From Mesocentrotus franciscanus (taxonomy: Eukaryota > Echinodermata > Echinoidea > Camarodonta > Strongylocentrotidae): a stretch of DNA of 64,000 nt. The stretch spans positions 30,765,820-30,829,819 of the forward strand of contig CP137675.1 in NCBI GenBank assembly GCA_037976565.1, read 5' to 3'. The position numbers and the translations under genes are program-made. Shown piece after piece: positions 22,936 through 33,917 of the stretch (position 1 is the stretch's first letter; each line of letters starts with the position of its first letter). The notes beneath the pieces are model-generated. The model made no database searches. It was given only the letters and a program-made list of their open reading frames with translations, and was not told the DNA's origin.

Positions 22936-23383
22936 GACAGTGTAACAAACTTTTCTTCTCCCATCAATAAAGGGCGAACTATCTTTCATCACATGATTTA
23001 CTTTTGACCAATCGTAGAGCAAGATTCTTAGTATGTGGAATATAATATTTTCTATTGCGTTGACTGTTGACAGTTTACATGTACAATATGAGGATTTCAG
23101 CTAATTTCTCATGAAATTTGTTTGGTTTGGTGAAGTGGAGGTTGACTCTTTTGTACCTATATCAATGCTTCCTCTCTCGATGCTTCCTCTCCCCCAGGGA
23201 AAAAATTAATATTGATTTTTCGGGGGCTACTTTTCAAGCTTGCCTGCATAAAAATAACACTCTAAAATTTGTTTTGCATTGAACTCTATGCAAATTTAGG
23301 GGGGCTCTTTTCTGATTTTCGGGGGCTCTTTTGGGCATTTCGGGCGAGTCGCCCTGAGCCCCCGTGTATTTTTTTCACTGCGC

Positions 23384-23836
23384 CCTCTCTCTCCTTAGCA
23401 CTCCTGAGCCATCTCTCTCTCTCTCTCTCTCTCTCTATCTCGCCCCTTTCCCTTTGGACCCTTATCAACTCTCCCTATATTTCTCTCTTTTATCAGTCCT
23501 TCGAGCTCAAGTTTTCTTTCTCTTTCTGCTCGTACTTGATTGTGATGCTGCTCCTATTTCAGTTTCATATTCATACCTGAATTTATTCATGATGTGATTC
23601 AGAATTCTATTTAAAATTCTTGCTATGTATAAATTATATAATTGTCTTGTTACGTTGTGTGCTGAGAGCCGGAGGACCGTACCTGACTTTTTCTTTATAA
23701 AGTCTTGACGCCCTTCTGGCTTTCAGCACATGACACCATGTTTTTGTCTTATGTTTCACATATTACATGTTACACCAATGGAAAACAAATTTCTGTACTA
23801 TATATGGACAGTAAAATCTTGAATCTTGAATCTTGA
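23384..23836 (+). mobile_element. LINE-like 3' repeat with ATCTTGA tail, copy 1
   Basis: About 450 bp end in three ATCTTGA heptamers. The same sequence lies inverted at 29791-30223. Shared words include ggacccttatcaactctccc, gattgtgatgctgctcc and tacaccaatggaaaacaaat. A GAGCC...CTTCTGGCTTTC stem-loop sits at 23657-23735. Matching short open frames in the two copies (ending YSYLNLFMM) follow from DNA similarity. It is probably the 3' UTR of a LINE other than the one at 9400. Confidence 0.82.
23657..23735. repeat. Stem-loop of the GAGCC/CTTCTGGC family, locus 1
   Basis: The left arm gtgctgagagccggagg is inverted relative to cccttctggctttcagcac. The loop is about 25 nt. See the related hairpins at 29892, 58511, 62938 and 63026. 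Confidence 0.85.
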
Positions 23837-24032
23837 AAACAAATTTTTCACAAACTACGGTTTTATGTGTATAACTGTTAGCCCCTAAACCCCAAATATT
23901 GCTTTTTTAATACTGTATGTGGTGTTGACAGTTAGAATGTTATGGTTTCAGGTTCACCAGGCATGTCGGTGTGTACTGTAAGGCTTTAATCCCAAGTTTA
24001 GGAAGCCTGATGAATTTATGCGGCTGCTTTAA

Positions 24033-24741
24033 AGGGCCCATGACATCGAAATACAAGTGTATTCCTGTTGTTGTTTAGTCCTGCATACATCTCATATTTT
24101 GATATGTAAACTTCTGAATTTGTTTCATAGATTTTTAAATATTTTTTGAAATATTTGTTTTCAAACTTGCTAAGCTCCACCCCAAAACCTCCAGATCTCA
24201 TTCCCTTGTGACATCATCTGTCAGTCATCAATGAGCTAACTTGAGAAAGTGGCATGTAACTTTGCCAAAGTTGACCACCTGTTACAATACCACAAACAAT
24301 AGCAACATATAAGTTGCTATGTCAGACATGTCAGACTAAACTAATTTCCCCAGCTTAGCACACGTTCATAATAGAATTGCATGCTTCCATACATATGTAC
24401 AATACATCATCATTGCCTTTGTCTTCCTGGTGATGCTACAGCATGTCTGACATAGCAACTTGTATGTTGCTATTGTATTACGTATTGTAACAGGTGGTCG
24501 GCTTCGCAAAGATACATACCACTTTCTCAAGTTGGCGCATTGATGACTGACAGATGATGTCACAAGGGGAATGAGATCTGGAGGTTTTTGGGGTGGAGCT
24601 TAGCAAGTTTGAAAAACAAATATTTCAAAAAATATTTAAAAATCTATGAAACAAATTCAGAAGTTTACATATCAAAATATGAGATGCATGCAGGACTGCA
24701 CAACAACAGGAATACACTTGTATTTCGATGTCATGGGCCCT
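24033..24741. mobile_element. 709-bp foldback element with TTAA ends
   Basis: Arms at 24033-24331 and 24442-24741 are inverted and nearly identical over 300 bp, around a 110-bp loop. The ends are agggcccatgacatcgaaat and its reverse complement, flanked by TTAA at 24029-24032 and 24742-24745. The arms give mirror open frames on opposite strands (both with KYEMxAGLxNNRNTLVFRCH), an artefact of the fold. TTAA duplication fits Kolobok/piggyBac mobilisation. There is no transposase. Confidence 0.95.
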
Positions 24742-25379
24742 TTAAGGGCTGCACGCTCTGTACCGAATTGATGATGAGAAACTGCATACAATGAATCAGT
24801 GCTTGTTTTGTTCTGGTTGATTAGGCCTATTCATGACTCTGACACAGCAACTCATGCACACAAACCTCGTATACAACCTGAGTTATGTGACAGACTGACG
24901 TTACACATAGCTTGGCTTCTGACAGAACATTTGTTCTTCCCATCCATATAAATGAGTTGAACCGAATACATGTAAGATCTTAGTTCCTCTTTGAATGTGG
25001 AAGTCTTGCCGCTAATCATATGTTAGGAATTCCAGTGCTCTGATGCCCTTAGTACAAGTTGCAAGAAAATTGCCATATTTGATCATTTTGGGTTGCAGTG
25101 ATTTGAAAGGAAGTTTAATGAGACTAAACTACAGTAGCCTATGTGTAAATCCTACCCCCTCCAAGCTCAGAGGTAAGCCTTAATTAATGCAACTTGCAAA
25201 CCAAGGGCTAATGGGAATAAGATTCCTTATGTTCCCCATCCCCTCCCTCATCCCCAAGCAGCTTCCCATATCCTCCATCCCTTTCCCAATCTCACATCCC
25301 TGACTCCCCCACACCATTCCCCACGCCTTACACCTATGTGTATCTTTCATCTAAAGACATCTATCATCCTCTTTTGCTT

Positions 25380-26170
25380 TTTCACGTCTCTATCCCCACC
25401 ACCATTCCTCTTCCCAATCCCCTTTCCCCATTTCCCAACCCCCTTCCCCCTTTCCCCATCTGCCTTCCCCATCTCCTTTTCCCCACCCCCTTTTCCCCTT
25501 CCCCTTTCCCCATCCCCTTTCCCCATCCCCTTTCCCCATCCCCTTTCCCAATCTCCCTTTCCCCATCCCCCTTTCCCCATCCCTTTCCCATCCCCCATTG
25601 CCCATCCCACTTTTCCCATCCCCTTTCCCATCCCCTTTCCCAATCCCCTTTCCCCTTTCTCCATCCCCTTTCTCCATCCCCTTTCTCCATCCCCTTTCCC
25701 CATCCCCTTTCCAAATCCCTTTCCCCATCCCCTTTCCTAATCCCCTTTCCCCATCCCCTTTCCCCATCCCCATTTCCCTTTTCCCATCCCCTTTCCCCAC
25801 CCCTTTTCCTAATCCCATCCCCTTTCCCATCCCCTTTCCCCATCCCCCATTTCTCATCCCTTTCACCATACATTACCCATTTTTCCCCTTTCTCCATCCC
25901 CTTTTCCTCATCCTCTTTCCCAATTCAGTTACCTCACCAACCTTTTCCCATCCCATCCCCCATCCCCTTTCTCCATCCCCTTTCTCCATCCCCTTTCCCT
26001 TCCAGCTTCCCTGTCCCCATTCATCCCTCATGATCCCTTCCAGCTTGCCCCTTCCTGAGCAAGACCCCACCTCCTTGTTTCCCTTTCTCCCTTCCTCCTT
26101 TCCCCTTCCCACTCCTTCCCCTTCTCCTCCTTTCCCTTCTATTCCCCTTCATAATATCCCCTTTCCTCCA
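25380..26170. repeat. CCCCTTTCCCCAT minisatellite, about 790 bp
   Basis: Units of about 12-14 bp (ccctttccccatc and variants) run for most of 25380-26010 and continue in degenerate form to 26170. The plus strand is nearly all pyrimidine, so the minus strand carries dozens of GGGG runs able to form G-quadruplexes. Proline/serine-rich and glycine-rich open frames here come from the repeat. Confidence 0.97.
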
Positions 26171-26785
26171 TTTCCAACCTTTCCCCGACACATACTGACC
26201 CACAATTACCCTCAGAGCAACCATGCATCCATATAATGTAACAAATTGGCTGGTCAATTACGGACAACTTACTTATAAATGAGATAATAATGAGGTTTCC
26301 GAGTGTCCATTCTATCTGAAGGTATACTAATTCGAAGCTTGATTAGAGCCATTTGTCTGTTGTGGAACATCCTGCGGTTTTAAGAGCAGAATATCTACTC
26401 TACAGGTTCTGTTAAGTGGAGGTCACACTCATTTCCCTGAAAATACATGTATGTGTACAGCACAGTGTACAATTTCTAATAAATTTTGAAAGTATTTCCC
26501 AGTTGTAGTAGTTGAGAAATACTGGTAGTAATTATGAAAATATATTCAGACAGAGAGTGCTACATTAATTTTAATCAAAAAAAATTGAATTTATAAGCAA
26601 GTAAGCCAATTTGATTGAAGAATGTGATTTATAGAAACAACAGCATTGTTATTCTAGCTGAGCAGCAGCCAATTTAGCAAATTGTCATTTACATGTATGT
26701 AGCCCAGTATTTGACCATGTATACTTAACATGTACATGTCAATCTGTACAACATTCTGACTTTCTGAGATTAGTTAAAACTAGGT

Positions 26786-27167
26786 CCATTTACACAGCTG
26801 AAACACCATTTTCTAAAAATCACCAATTTTTGGACTGTCATTTACACTCCTGTAACTGACTGGAAAATACCATAAAAAATGTCAGTGTTTGCTCATTCCA
26901 ATTTTCGGTGAGTAGTGCGCACTAGCATGGAAGCAACTAGAGTCACTTGATGAAAAACAGGAATCATTCACCGATGTTTCGAGAGCGGGCATTCACACTG
27001 CAAAACTCTGTGAAATTTCTGCCGGCTCTTAAAAAAACCACACTCCATAGGTGGATTTTAAAAAATGTATTTTTCTGTCGTGATTGCCGGTATTTGCGAA
27101 GCATCTACCAATGAAACACCGGTAAATGAGAAGATTGATGATTTTTGCGTGCAGTGTAAATGAAGCA
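26786..27167. mobile_element. Repeat family M copy 2
   Basis: It shares catttacac at its start, tttgctcattcc, gtgagtagtgcgca, ccgatgtttcgagagcggg and aggtggatttt with copies 1 and 3, and ends gtgtaaatga, an inverted match to catttacac. It is uninterrupted at the site where copy 1 holds a MITE. Confidence 0.85.
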
Positions 27168-29220
27168 TTTGTGAACGTTTGGGAGAAATCAACTTCATTC
27201 ATGCTGGGGGGCTAAAAGAAAAATCCTTATTCTAACACCATATTACAATTTCATTTAGTTTTCAAGGGGAAAATATCATTCTTACTGGTACGTGTTCATT
27301 ATGCCTTCAGTACTTGAGAGTAGACATGAATGTACATGTAATTAACATGAATGAAAGAGCACACACATATATGTCTATTTCCTGTTGTTGATTTTCAATG
27401 TTGGAGTGCTCTTGAATCCTGTTTCAGACTTTAATTTATGTATGCCCTACATCTGAATGTAGTTTAGGCTATCATCCAGAATCATGAGGCCAAGTAAAAC
27501 AAATTCCTAGTTTCTCGTTTCCTTCTACATGTACATGTATATGGTCATGAAAATTGGGAATTTAGAAAAAGTAACGGTCATAGAAACAATTAACATGTAT
27601 ATAGTGCAATTTTTAAAATACATTTGAAGCCCCTGTAATGTATGGCCAAATAAAATATCATTTAGAAAATTTGTGTCAACCTTTTAGACATGATTTTATA
27701 GGAAAATTATTTTTTTAATGTATAAAAAAGCAAGCATGGCATCCTTTCCTGGATTTGGGAATATCAGGACTTGAAACGAAAGTTCAAATTTACTTATAAT
27801 CCAACTGTTACATACAGTTCTGTTATAGAAAGCTTTGAATTTGAGAGATCTACAGTGAAATGAATATTTGCTTGACCAGCTATTGATTTTTGGGAGGGGG
27901 GGGGGTAGGAAAAGTGTCACCCCCTTCAAAGTTTCTGTTGGCTACTTATTAGCAGTTTTCAAATTTGAGACTTTCCAATCTAGTACATGTATGTAAATGA
28001 TGAAATTATTTGTGTGCTGAAAAATATACAGCAAACTTATCTGCATCTATTTTGATCTCAGTGTCTTTCCCTAGTCATATTGTTTTAGCAACCCCCTGAT
28101 TATGTGGTCTACATGTGTGCAAAAATTTAATTTGATCACATTTTTCCATTGTTCTGATTGTAAATGAATGTACATTTTTTTTACTCCTTCATTTTGTACA
28201 GGGCAAAGGAGAGTCTGAGGCTGAAATATTGTGTGTTTATGCGTGTGTGATAGGGAGGGGGGGGGGGGCTGGAAATTCCAAGTGAAAAACTCAAACGCAG
28301 TTTTTGATGACACAGACAAGTCGGACAAGTGAAGTAATACCTTGATAAACATTCTGTATTAAAAATCACGAACACCTCTATTTCCGTAGGCTGTGCAGTG
28401 TTCCATTAGTTTGCGTACGCTGAACTGTCATTATATCTGTCCAATGGTTAATTAGTGTGCAAATTGCATAGATATACATACATGTGTGCCTTCATTATAC
28501 AGTATGTGTACTGCTCAGGTAGTGTAATGTCATAATTGACTCTAAATTGCCCTCTTTATCAATCTAAAATGGAAAAAGACAGCTCATGCATGAGAAAGGT
28601 CTAATCCTTGGATTCTCTTCCCCTACACTAATTTGAAACAAATACACAGTTCCACAATTCAATAACCTTCATTCAAAGTCTTAATATGGGGCAAAATGAT
28701 GAGGCAAACTATGTGTAACACTTTGAAAATATGAAGTCTGTTCTAAGTCAGAGAATCATGCTTATTTCATTTTTTAAAACTTCTTTGGTACATGTAGTTT
28801 GTTAGTCATTGCAACAAGAAATATTTGAAGGCATGAAAGGCATCCTTTATGAGGAAGTGTATTACGTATTACGTACAATATACTACATATGCACTCCTTT
28901 TGCAAATGATACAGGTTTTCACATAGGCCTATACTGTACATTGAAGAAATAAATAGTAGTGTCTATACTCTTAGTAATTGAGATGTGGTAGTACTACACA
29001 ACCGGCAAATTTGTAGAAAGATGATCTGCTGTAAAAAAGCTCGACATATATTTTGAACTTCTACTGGTATGCAGAAAGTGAAAGTTGTATATTAGGTTTC
29101 CAAAAGTTAATGGATTTTTCTAAGTAAATCAACATCTGAAGGTCAGTTCTAACTTGACCAGATATTTGGAATGGAGGAAACTGCATAGACCTACATGTAA
29201 ATGTACGTATATATATATAT
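27168..29220. other. 2 kb of unique-looking intron
   Basis: No gene recognised. A run of 13 or more Gs lies at about 28256-28268, and a (TA)n tract at 29208-29221. Confidence 0.5.
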
Positions 29221-29744
29221 AAACCCCTCAAAATACGTATGGAAACTTCAAGTTTGATCAATTAAACACGTACATGTATCTCTCTTGTAATGGGATAATT
29301 ATCGCTTTGTTTAGTATCATTATAAAGTATATTTATTCCTTTTTAAAATGACACCATATTTTGTTATGATTTTGCAGCCAGGGAATGAGCAGTACATCAG
29401 AATAAGGGGCAGGGTCAAAAGTGAAAAGTTTGCAAAAGTTGGTAAGCACAGGTATTGTTATGCAGTGCACTATACACAGCAGCCCTAGCCTACACTCTTC
29501 AAAGAAAGAAGAATGCATACATGTAGCTGAACAAGAGCAATGCATTGTGCAACTTTTCACTTTTGACCTTGCACCTTATTTTGATGTAATGCACATTCCA
29601 TGACTTAAATATCATACCAAATGGGGTATTATTTTAAAGAGGAATAAACCCACTTTCTAATAATCCTAAACGTAGCAATGATTATGCCATAACAAGAGAG
29701 ATATCAACCAAACTTGAGTTTCCAAACTAGTTTATGAGGGGTTT
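29221..29744. mobile_element. 524-bp foldback element with AAACCCCTC ends
   Basis: The left end aaacccctcaaaatacg and the right end tatgaggggttt are inverted, and the inverted similarity continues for about 200 bp (gggtcaaaagtgaaaagtt with aacttttcacttttgac). Mirror open frames on the two strands share LFTFDxAPY for this reason. A TA lies on both sides. The flanks also carry a direct repeat, ggaatggaggaaactgca, at 29168 and 29747. Confidence 0.85.
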
Positions 29745-29790
29745 ATTGGAATGGAGGAAACTGCAATAGGCCTACTTGTACATGTAGGGC

Positions 29791-30223
29791 CTAAGATTCA
29801 AGTTTCAAGATTTTACTGTCCATATATAATACAGAAATTTGTTTTCCATTGGTGTAACATGTAATATGTGAAACATAAGAAAAAAACATGGTGTCGTGTG
29901 CTGAAAGCCAGAAGGGCATCAAGACTCTATAAAGAAAAAGTCTATGACCAGTATGAGCAGGTACGGTCCTCCGGCTCTCAGCACACAACGTAACAAGACA
30001 ATTATATGATTTATACATAGCAATAATTTTAAATAGAATTCTGAATCACATCATGAATAAATTCAGGTATGAATATGAAACTGGAATAGGAGCAGCATCA
30101 CAATCGAAGTACAGCAGAAAGAGAAAGAGACCTTGAGCTCGAAGGACTGATAAAAGAGAGAAATATAGGGAGAGTTGATAAGGGTCCAAAGGGAAAGGGG
30201 AGAGAAAGAGAAAGAGAGATGGC
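29791..30223 (-). mobile_element. LINE-like 3' repeat, copy 2 (inverted)
   Basis: This is the reverse complement of 23384-23836, beginning with a decayed heptamer tail (taagattcaagtttcaag). Shared words are listed under copy 1. With copy 1 it forms a pair of inverted repeats of about 440 bp, about 6 kb apart. Confidence 0.82.
29892..29990. repeat. Stem-loop of the GAGCC/CTTCTGGC family, locus 2
   Basis: gtgctgaaagccagaagggc is inverted relative to gtcctccggctctcagcac. It is the same hairpin as locus 1 in reverse orientation. Confidence 0.85.
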
Positions 30224-30332
30224 TCATAATGTACATGTATTATAAAACCATTGCCTCCTGAAACTGAATGATTACTATGATAAACATATGGGGAATATGA
30301 GAATTCAATACAAACAGGAGTCAATGGGTTAA

Positions 30333-30716
30333 AAGGTATAGACCAGTTTTGGAAATGCCCCCCCCCCCTCTCAAAAAATGAAATGGAAGCTCTTATTACC
30401 AATCATGTGAAAGAATATGTTTTTACTAATACGTGATGATACAAATGTTGCTGGGAAACTGCTTATTAATTGATATATTTGGTAAATGATCATATCTATC
30501 CAGACTGGATAGATATAGGGTAGTCCCATATATACATCTTTCTGTGTACAGTGCTTGTAACTTTACCAAGACTGGGCCAAATTTCTTATCATTTTGATGA
30601 TTCCAAAACCTTGCAGTACACACCAATACTTATATGCTAGTTGATCAACCTTTTCTGATCGATCCCAAAACATTTCTTTCACAATGCAATCGCATGACCA
30701 GAACTGGTCTATACCT
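30333..30716. mobile_element. TTAA element family D, 384 bp
   Basis: The ends are aaggtatagaccagttttgg and ccagaactggtctatacct, flanked by TTAA at 30329-30332 and 30717-30720. A C13 run lies near the left end (30359-30371). A diverged relative lies at 37484-37726. Confidence 0.85.
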
Positions 30717-30720
30717 TTAA

Positions 30721-31416
30721 ATTACTGCTCTGTAGCTTGCCATCGGACATCAATGAGTTAATTTGACTTCTGAAAGAGACCCTATTGTATTGGTCTGCAA
30801 CAGTTGTTTGCATGTTCTATTGAGTACTACTGTAATGTGCATTATGACTAATTGGCCTGCAAACATGCCATACAAAATCTGTAAGTGTACGTAGGCCTAT
30901 AAGATTTAGGGTGCCAAGATCTAGATGTAATACATATGTGACCTACATTTACATTTATTAAGTTAAAACGAAAAATTAATAGCAATCATTTTGTAGCTGA
31001 TCTCTTTTCAAATTGACCGCTTTCTGTACACAACTTGAACTTTTTACTGAAACCTATTTCTTCTGTTTTTTTAACAAATACAAAATGAGATTGCCTACAC
31101 ATCAAATATGATTATATACATGTATATGCCTACCCCTTATTGTAATATGATATACATTTATTTCAAAAGGAATTGTGAATGGACTACATCTTGCATTTGA
31201 TATTAGCGGAACATTCTTTATTACCTGTAATTTGGTTGTCATGCATTGTGTACACATGATACTAAGGCTCTGTCTCTCACCCAGCTGCCCTTATCCCTTG
31301 GTTTTAATATGTTGACTAACCAATGTTGACTCTTCATCACTTAGTTTCAATGCAACAAGCTCTACGTCAGAACACAGACAGTGTGACGGAGGTGTTCACA
31401 CTACATGATATTATCT
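30721..31416. other. Unique-looking intron sequence
   Basis: No gene or clear repeat recognised. Confidence 0.5.
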
Positions 31417-31495
31417 GTTAATAATAATAATAATAATAATAGGCATTTCTATAGCGTCGTCTATCTAGAAATTCTATTCCGAGGCGCATTTATTA
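31417..31495 (-). mobile_element. Retroposon tail ending in (TTA)n, minus strand
   Basis: Eleven or so AAT units are followed by aggcatttctatagcg, tctagaaattctattcc and gaggcgc. On the minus strand this reads gcgcctc...cgctatagaaatgcct(att)n, a typical retroposon 3' end. It resembles the aagcgctttataaatg-(TTA)n tail at 1275-1345. Confidence 0.6.
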
Positions 31496-31786
31496 TTACC
31501 CCGGCTTTGTTGAGATCAGGAGATGATATGTAAGGGAATCGTGAGACCACACCTTTTTATATTTTCAGGAAGTCAATGAATTGTGTATGAATCTTCCATA
31601 CAAACTGATTGCAGTTAAGGTGGAAAGTGTCTATGAAAATGGTGATAGTGTGAATGCCCCAAATAAGTTACAATTTTTTTTTATTAGTCTTCCTCCTTGT
31701 GAGACTGAGAGTTGTGCAGGTACCAATTTGGAGTAGCACGTTGTAGCCTATAATATGCATCCTCCCATTTTATTTAGGTATCATGT

Positions 31787-32181
31787 ATTTAAAAAACCCA
31801 TTAAAAGCCTGCCCCCTTCCCTTCTCTCTCTCTTCTCTCTCTCTCTTTCTCCCTCTCTCTCTCTCTTTCTCTGCAATGCCTTTGGTATTCAATTAACACA
31901 TAGCTGTTTAAATGGATGTATCCGTGAAGAATTGGACCAGTGTGGGTGCACCCCCAGACTCATTACACAATACCTCTGTGTATCTTAATTTAAAAAAAAC
32001 CCATTAAAAGCCTGCCCCCTCTCCATCTTTCTTTAATTCCCCTTCTCACCTCTCCCTTCTCTCTCTGACTCTTTCTCTCTTTCTCCCCCCTCCCCCTCTC
32101 TCTCTGCAATGCCTTTGGATGTATCCCTGAAGAATTGGACCAGTGTGGGTGCACCCCCAGACTCATTACACACTACCTCTG
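31787..32181. repeat. 200-bp tandem duplication
   Basis: A segment starting atttaaaaaacccattaaaa at 31787 is repeated from 31988. Each copy has a long CT-rich tract, then ctgcaatgcctttgg and gaagaattggaccagtgtgg, then cccagactcattacaca. Copy 2 lacks about 28 bp (31889-31916 of copy 1). The translated 3' part has a Cys pattern discussed under findings, but no splice acceptor precedes it. Confidence 0.92.
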
Positions 32182-32577
32182 TTGACACAGCCCTGGTTTA
32201 ATGAGCTAATACTTCATCCTACGGTGTGATGATAATTATTCCTGGCTATATACAAATTAAAGAAACAGCACCCTAATTACTAGTTCAAGTCTCTCGTCCA
32301 TAAACTATTCCTATTCTTGAGATAATTGAATATAGATACAGCACTTTAATTGATAATACCGGTAATCAGCAGTTTCATGCATGCATTTGTGATTATCACA
32401 GCATCAATTGATACCTGGGGAAATTCTGAGATTTTTTTTTCTGTGAAATCTATGTTGAGTTGATTGTGTAGGCAGGTACATTATGCATTGGATGTATTGT
32501 ACTATAATCGCTGGAATAGGTGAAGGGCACTGAAGGCTTTACAAATTAGTATCATTTAATACATTTATCAGTATTAA

Positions 32578-33352
32578 AGTGACTCGGTAACATTGTTGAA
32601 GGTTGATGAAAAAACTGCGTAATTATTGTATGAAATGTTATTGGGCCATTAAAAAAAATATTCATGTTTAGCGTCCCCGCCTGCTTCCTTTTTGGGGGCC
32701 GCCTGCCCTTTTTTTTCTTTTTTTTTTTTCAATTTTTTTTTCTTCAATTTTTAATTTAAAAAAAAAACATAAATGCTGGCGGCCATCTTGAAAAATAGCC
32801 CGACTGGCTGTCCAATGTGAAAAAAAAAAGGGCCTCCTCCTTCCTATTTTTCAAAAAGGCAGGACGCTAAACATGTTTTTTTTTTTAATGGCCTTATATT
32901 CCTTCTACTGTACTAACCCTCTAACATGCAAAAATCCTGAAAAAATTCTCAAACCACAAAGATATTTATGTTTTTTTTAAGGCGTCATTGTACGACACCC
33001 TCTAACACTAAATTCTCTCAACCAATTTTTGAAATTTCCCCACCGTTTTTCCATTAAAATAAGACATAAAACAGGCTTTAAAAAATCAGGCTTTAAAAAA
33101 CACTTTAATGTGTGGAATGGTATATAGAGCCTATTGCTTTGTGACACTTTACATTCACCTAAAATTAAATTAAATTATAATAATATAGTTGGGAGAATTA
33201 AGGAACCGATCAGATCAGTTTTTCCAAATTTTTATCATTAATAATGGTCTATTTTCACTCAAACTTTCAGATTATCTTTAATTGCACATCTAGCATTGAG
33301 GTCACTACCTTAGCACCATTTTCTCGCATCTGAACAATGTTACCAAGTCCCT
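32578..33352. mobile_element. TTAA element family E, split by a younger MITE
   Basis: The ends are agtgactcggtaacattgtt and aacaatgttaccaagtccct, flanked by TTAA at 32574-32577 and 33353-33356. It is 775 bp long, of which 250 bp is a nested MITE. It has no coding capacity. Confidence 0.88.
32644..32893. mobile_element. 250-bp MITE with GGCCATTAAAA ends
   Basis: The ends ggccattaaaaaaaatattc and its inverted counterpart share catgtttagcgtcc / ggacgctaaacatg inside, about 32 bp in all. The centre is T-rich. It lies within TTAA family E and is therefore younger. The target-site duplication is not clear. Confidence 0.88.
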
Positions 33353-33917
33353 TTAAGGTGAAAGAAAAAAAAATCATAATTTCTCATGCCAATGATTTGA
33401 TCTGTAGGAAGTTTGAAAAATATATGTGAGACCCATGTCTTTGTGAATTTATTCAATAGCTTGAAAATCATTTTCCTTTTGAAAATTGATTATTTAAAAA
33501 AGAGAAAAAAGTAAAGTTTGTTGGTCAAGGTCACTGAATTTGGGGAAATGTATTTTTCTTGCTGTAACTACATTGTAATGTAGCTGGTCGTAGACATTAT
33601 TGATAGTCAATTTATGCTGTTAGGTAGCATTAAAAGCTGTAATTTAGACAAGATATTGAGGGTTATGGTTCTGCCTGGTCCTATCATTACAACTGTAAAT
33701 GTAAGTTTCCCCTTTATACACAATGTTCTCCTTCGAAAATTCCTAATTTGCAATGCAAGTGTTGCAGAGAAGATAGTTTTGGGTCTCTTTCAAGTTTCAA
33801 CCCTCATAGTACATGCATGTAAATGTATGTGAAGGTGTATCCAAAATCAGAAAATTAAGGAGATCAATTTTTGTTTTACCCCTTTAAATGTACATTTAGC
33901 ATTTTTGTACATTACAT

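Noticed and set aside
23364..23597. Conserved frame ending YSYLNLFMM, also seen at 30046-30402 on the minus strand
   Set aside because: Both lie in copies of the same LINE-like 3' repeat; no domain or start context supports a gene.
24016..24794. Matching open frames on opposite strands as a conserved protein family
   Set aside because: They match only because the DNA is a foldback.
25338..26236. Proline-rich and glycine-rich open frames over 200 codons
   Set aside because: They are translations of the CCCCTTTCCCCAT minisatellite in several frames.
29333..29603. Shared LFTFDxAPY peptide on both strands as a gene duplication
   Set aside because: It is explained by the inverted arms of the 524-bp foldback element.
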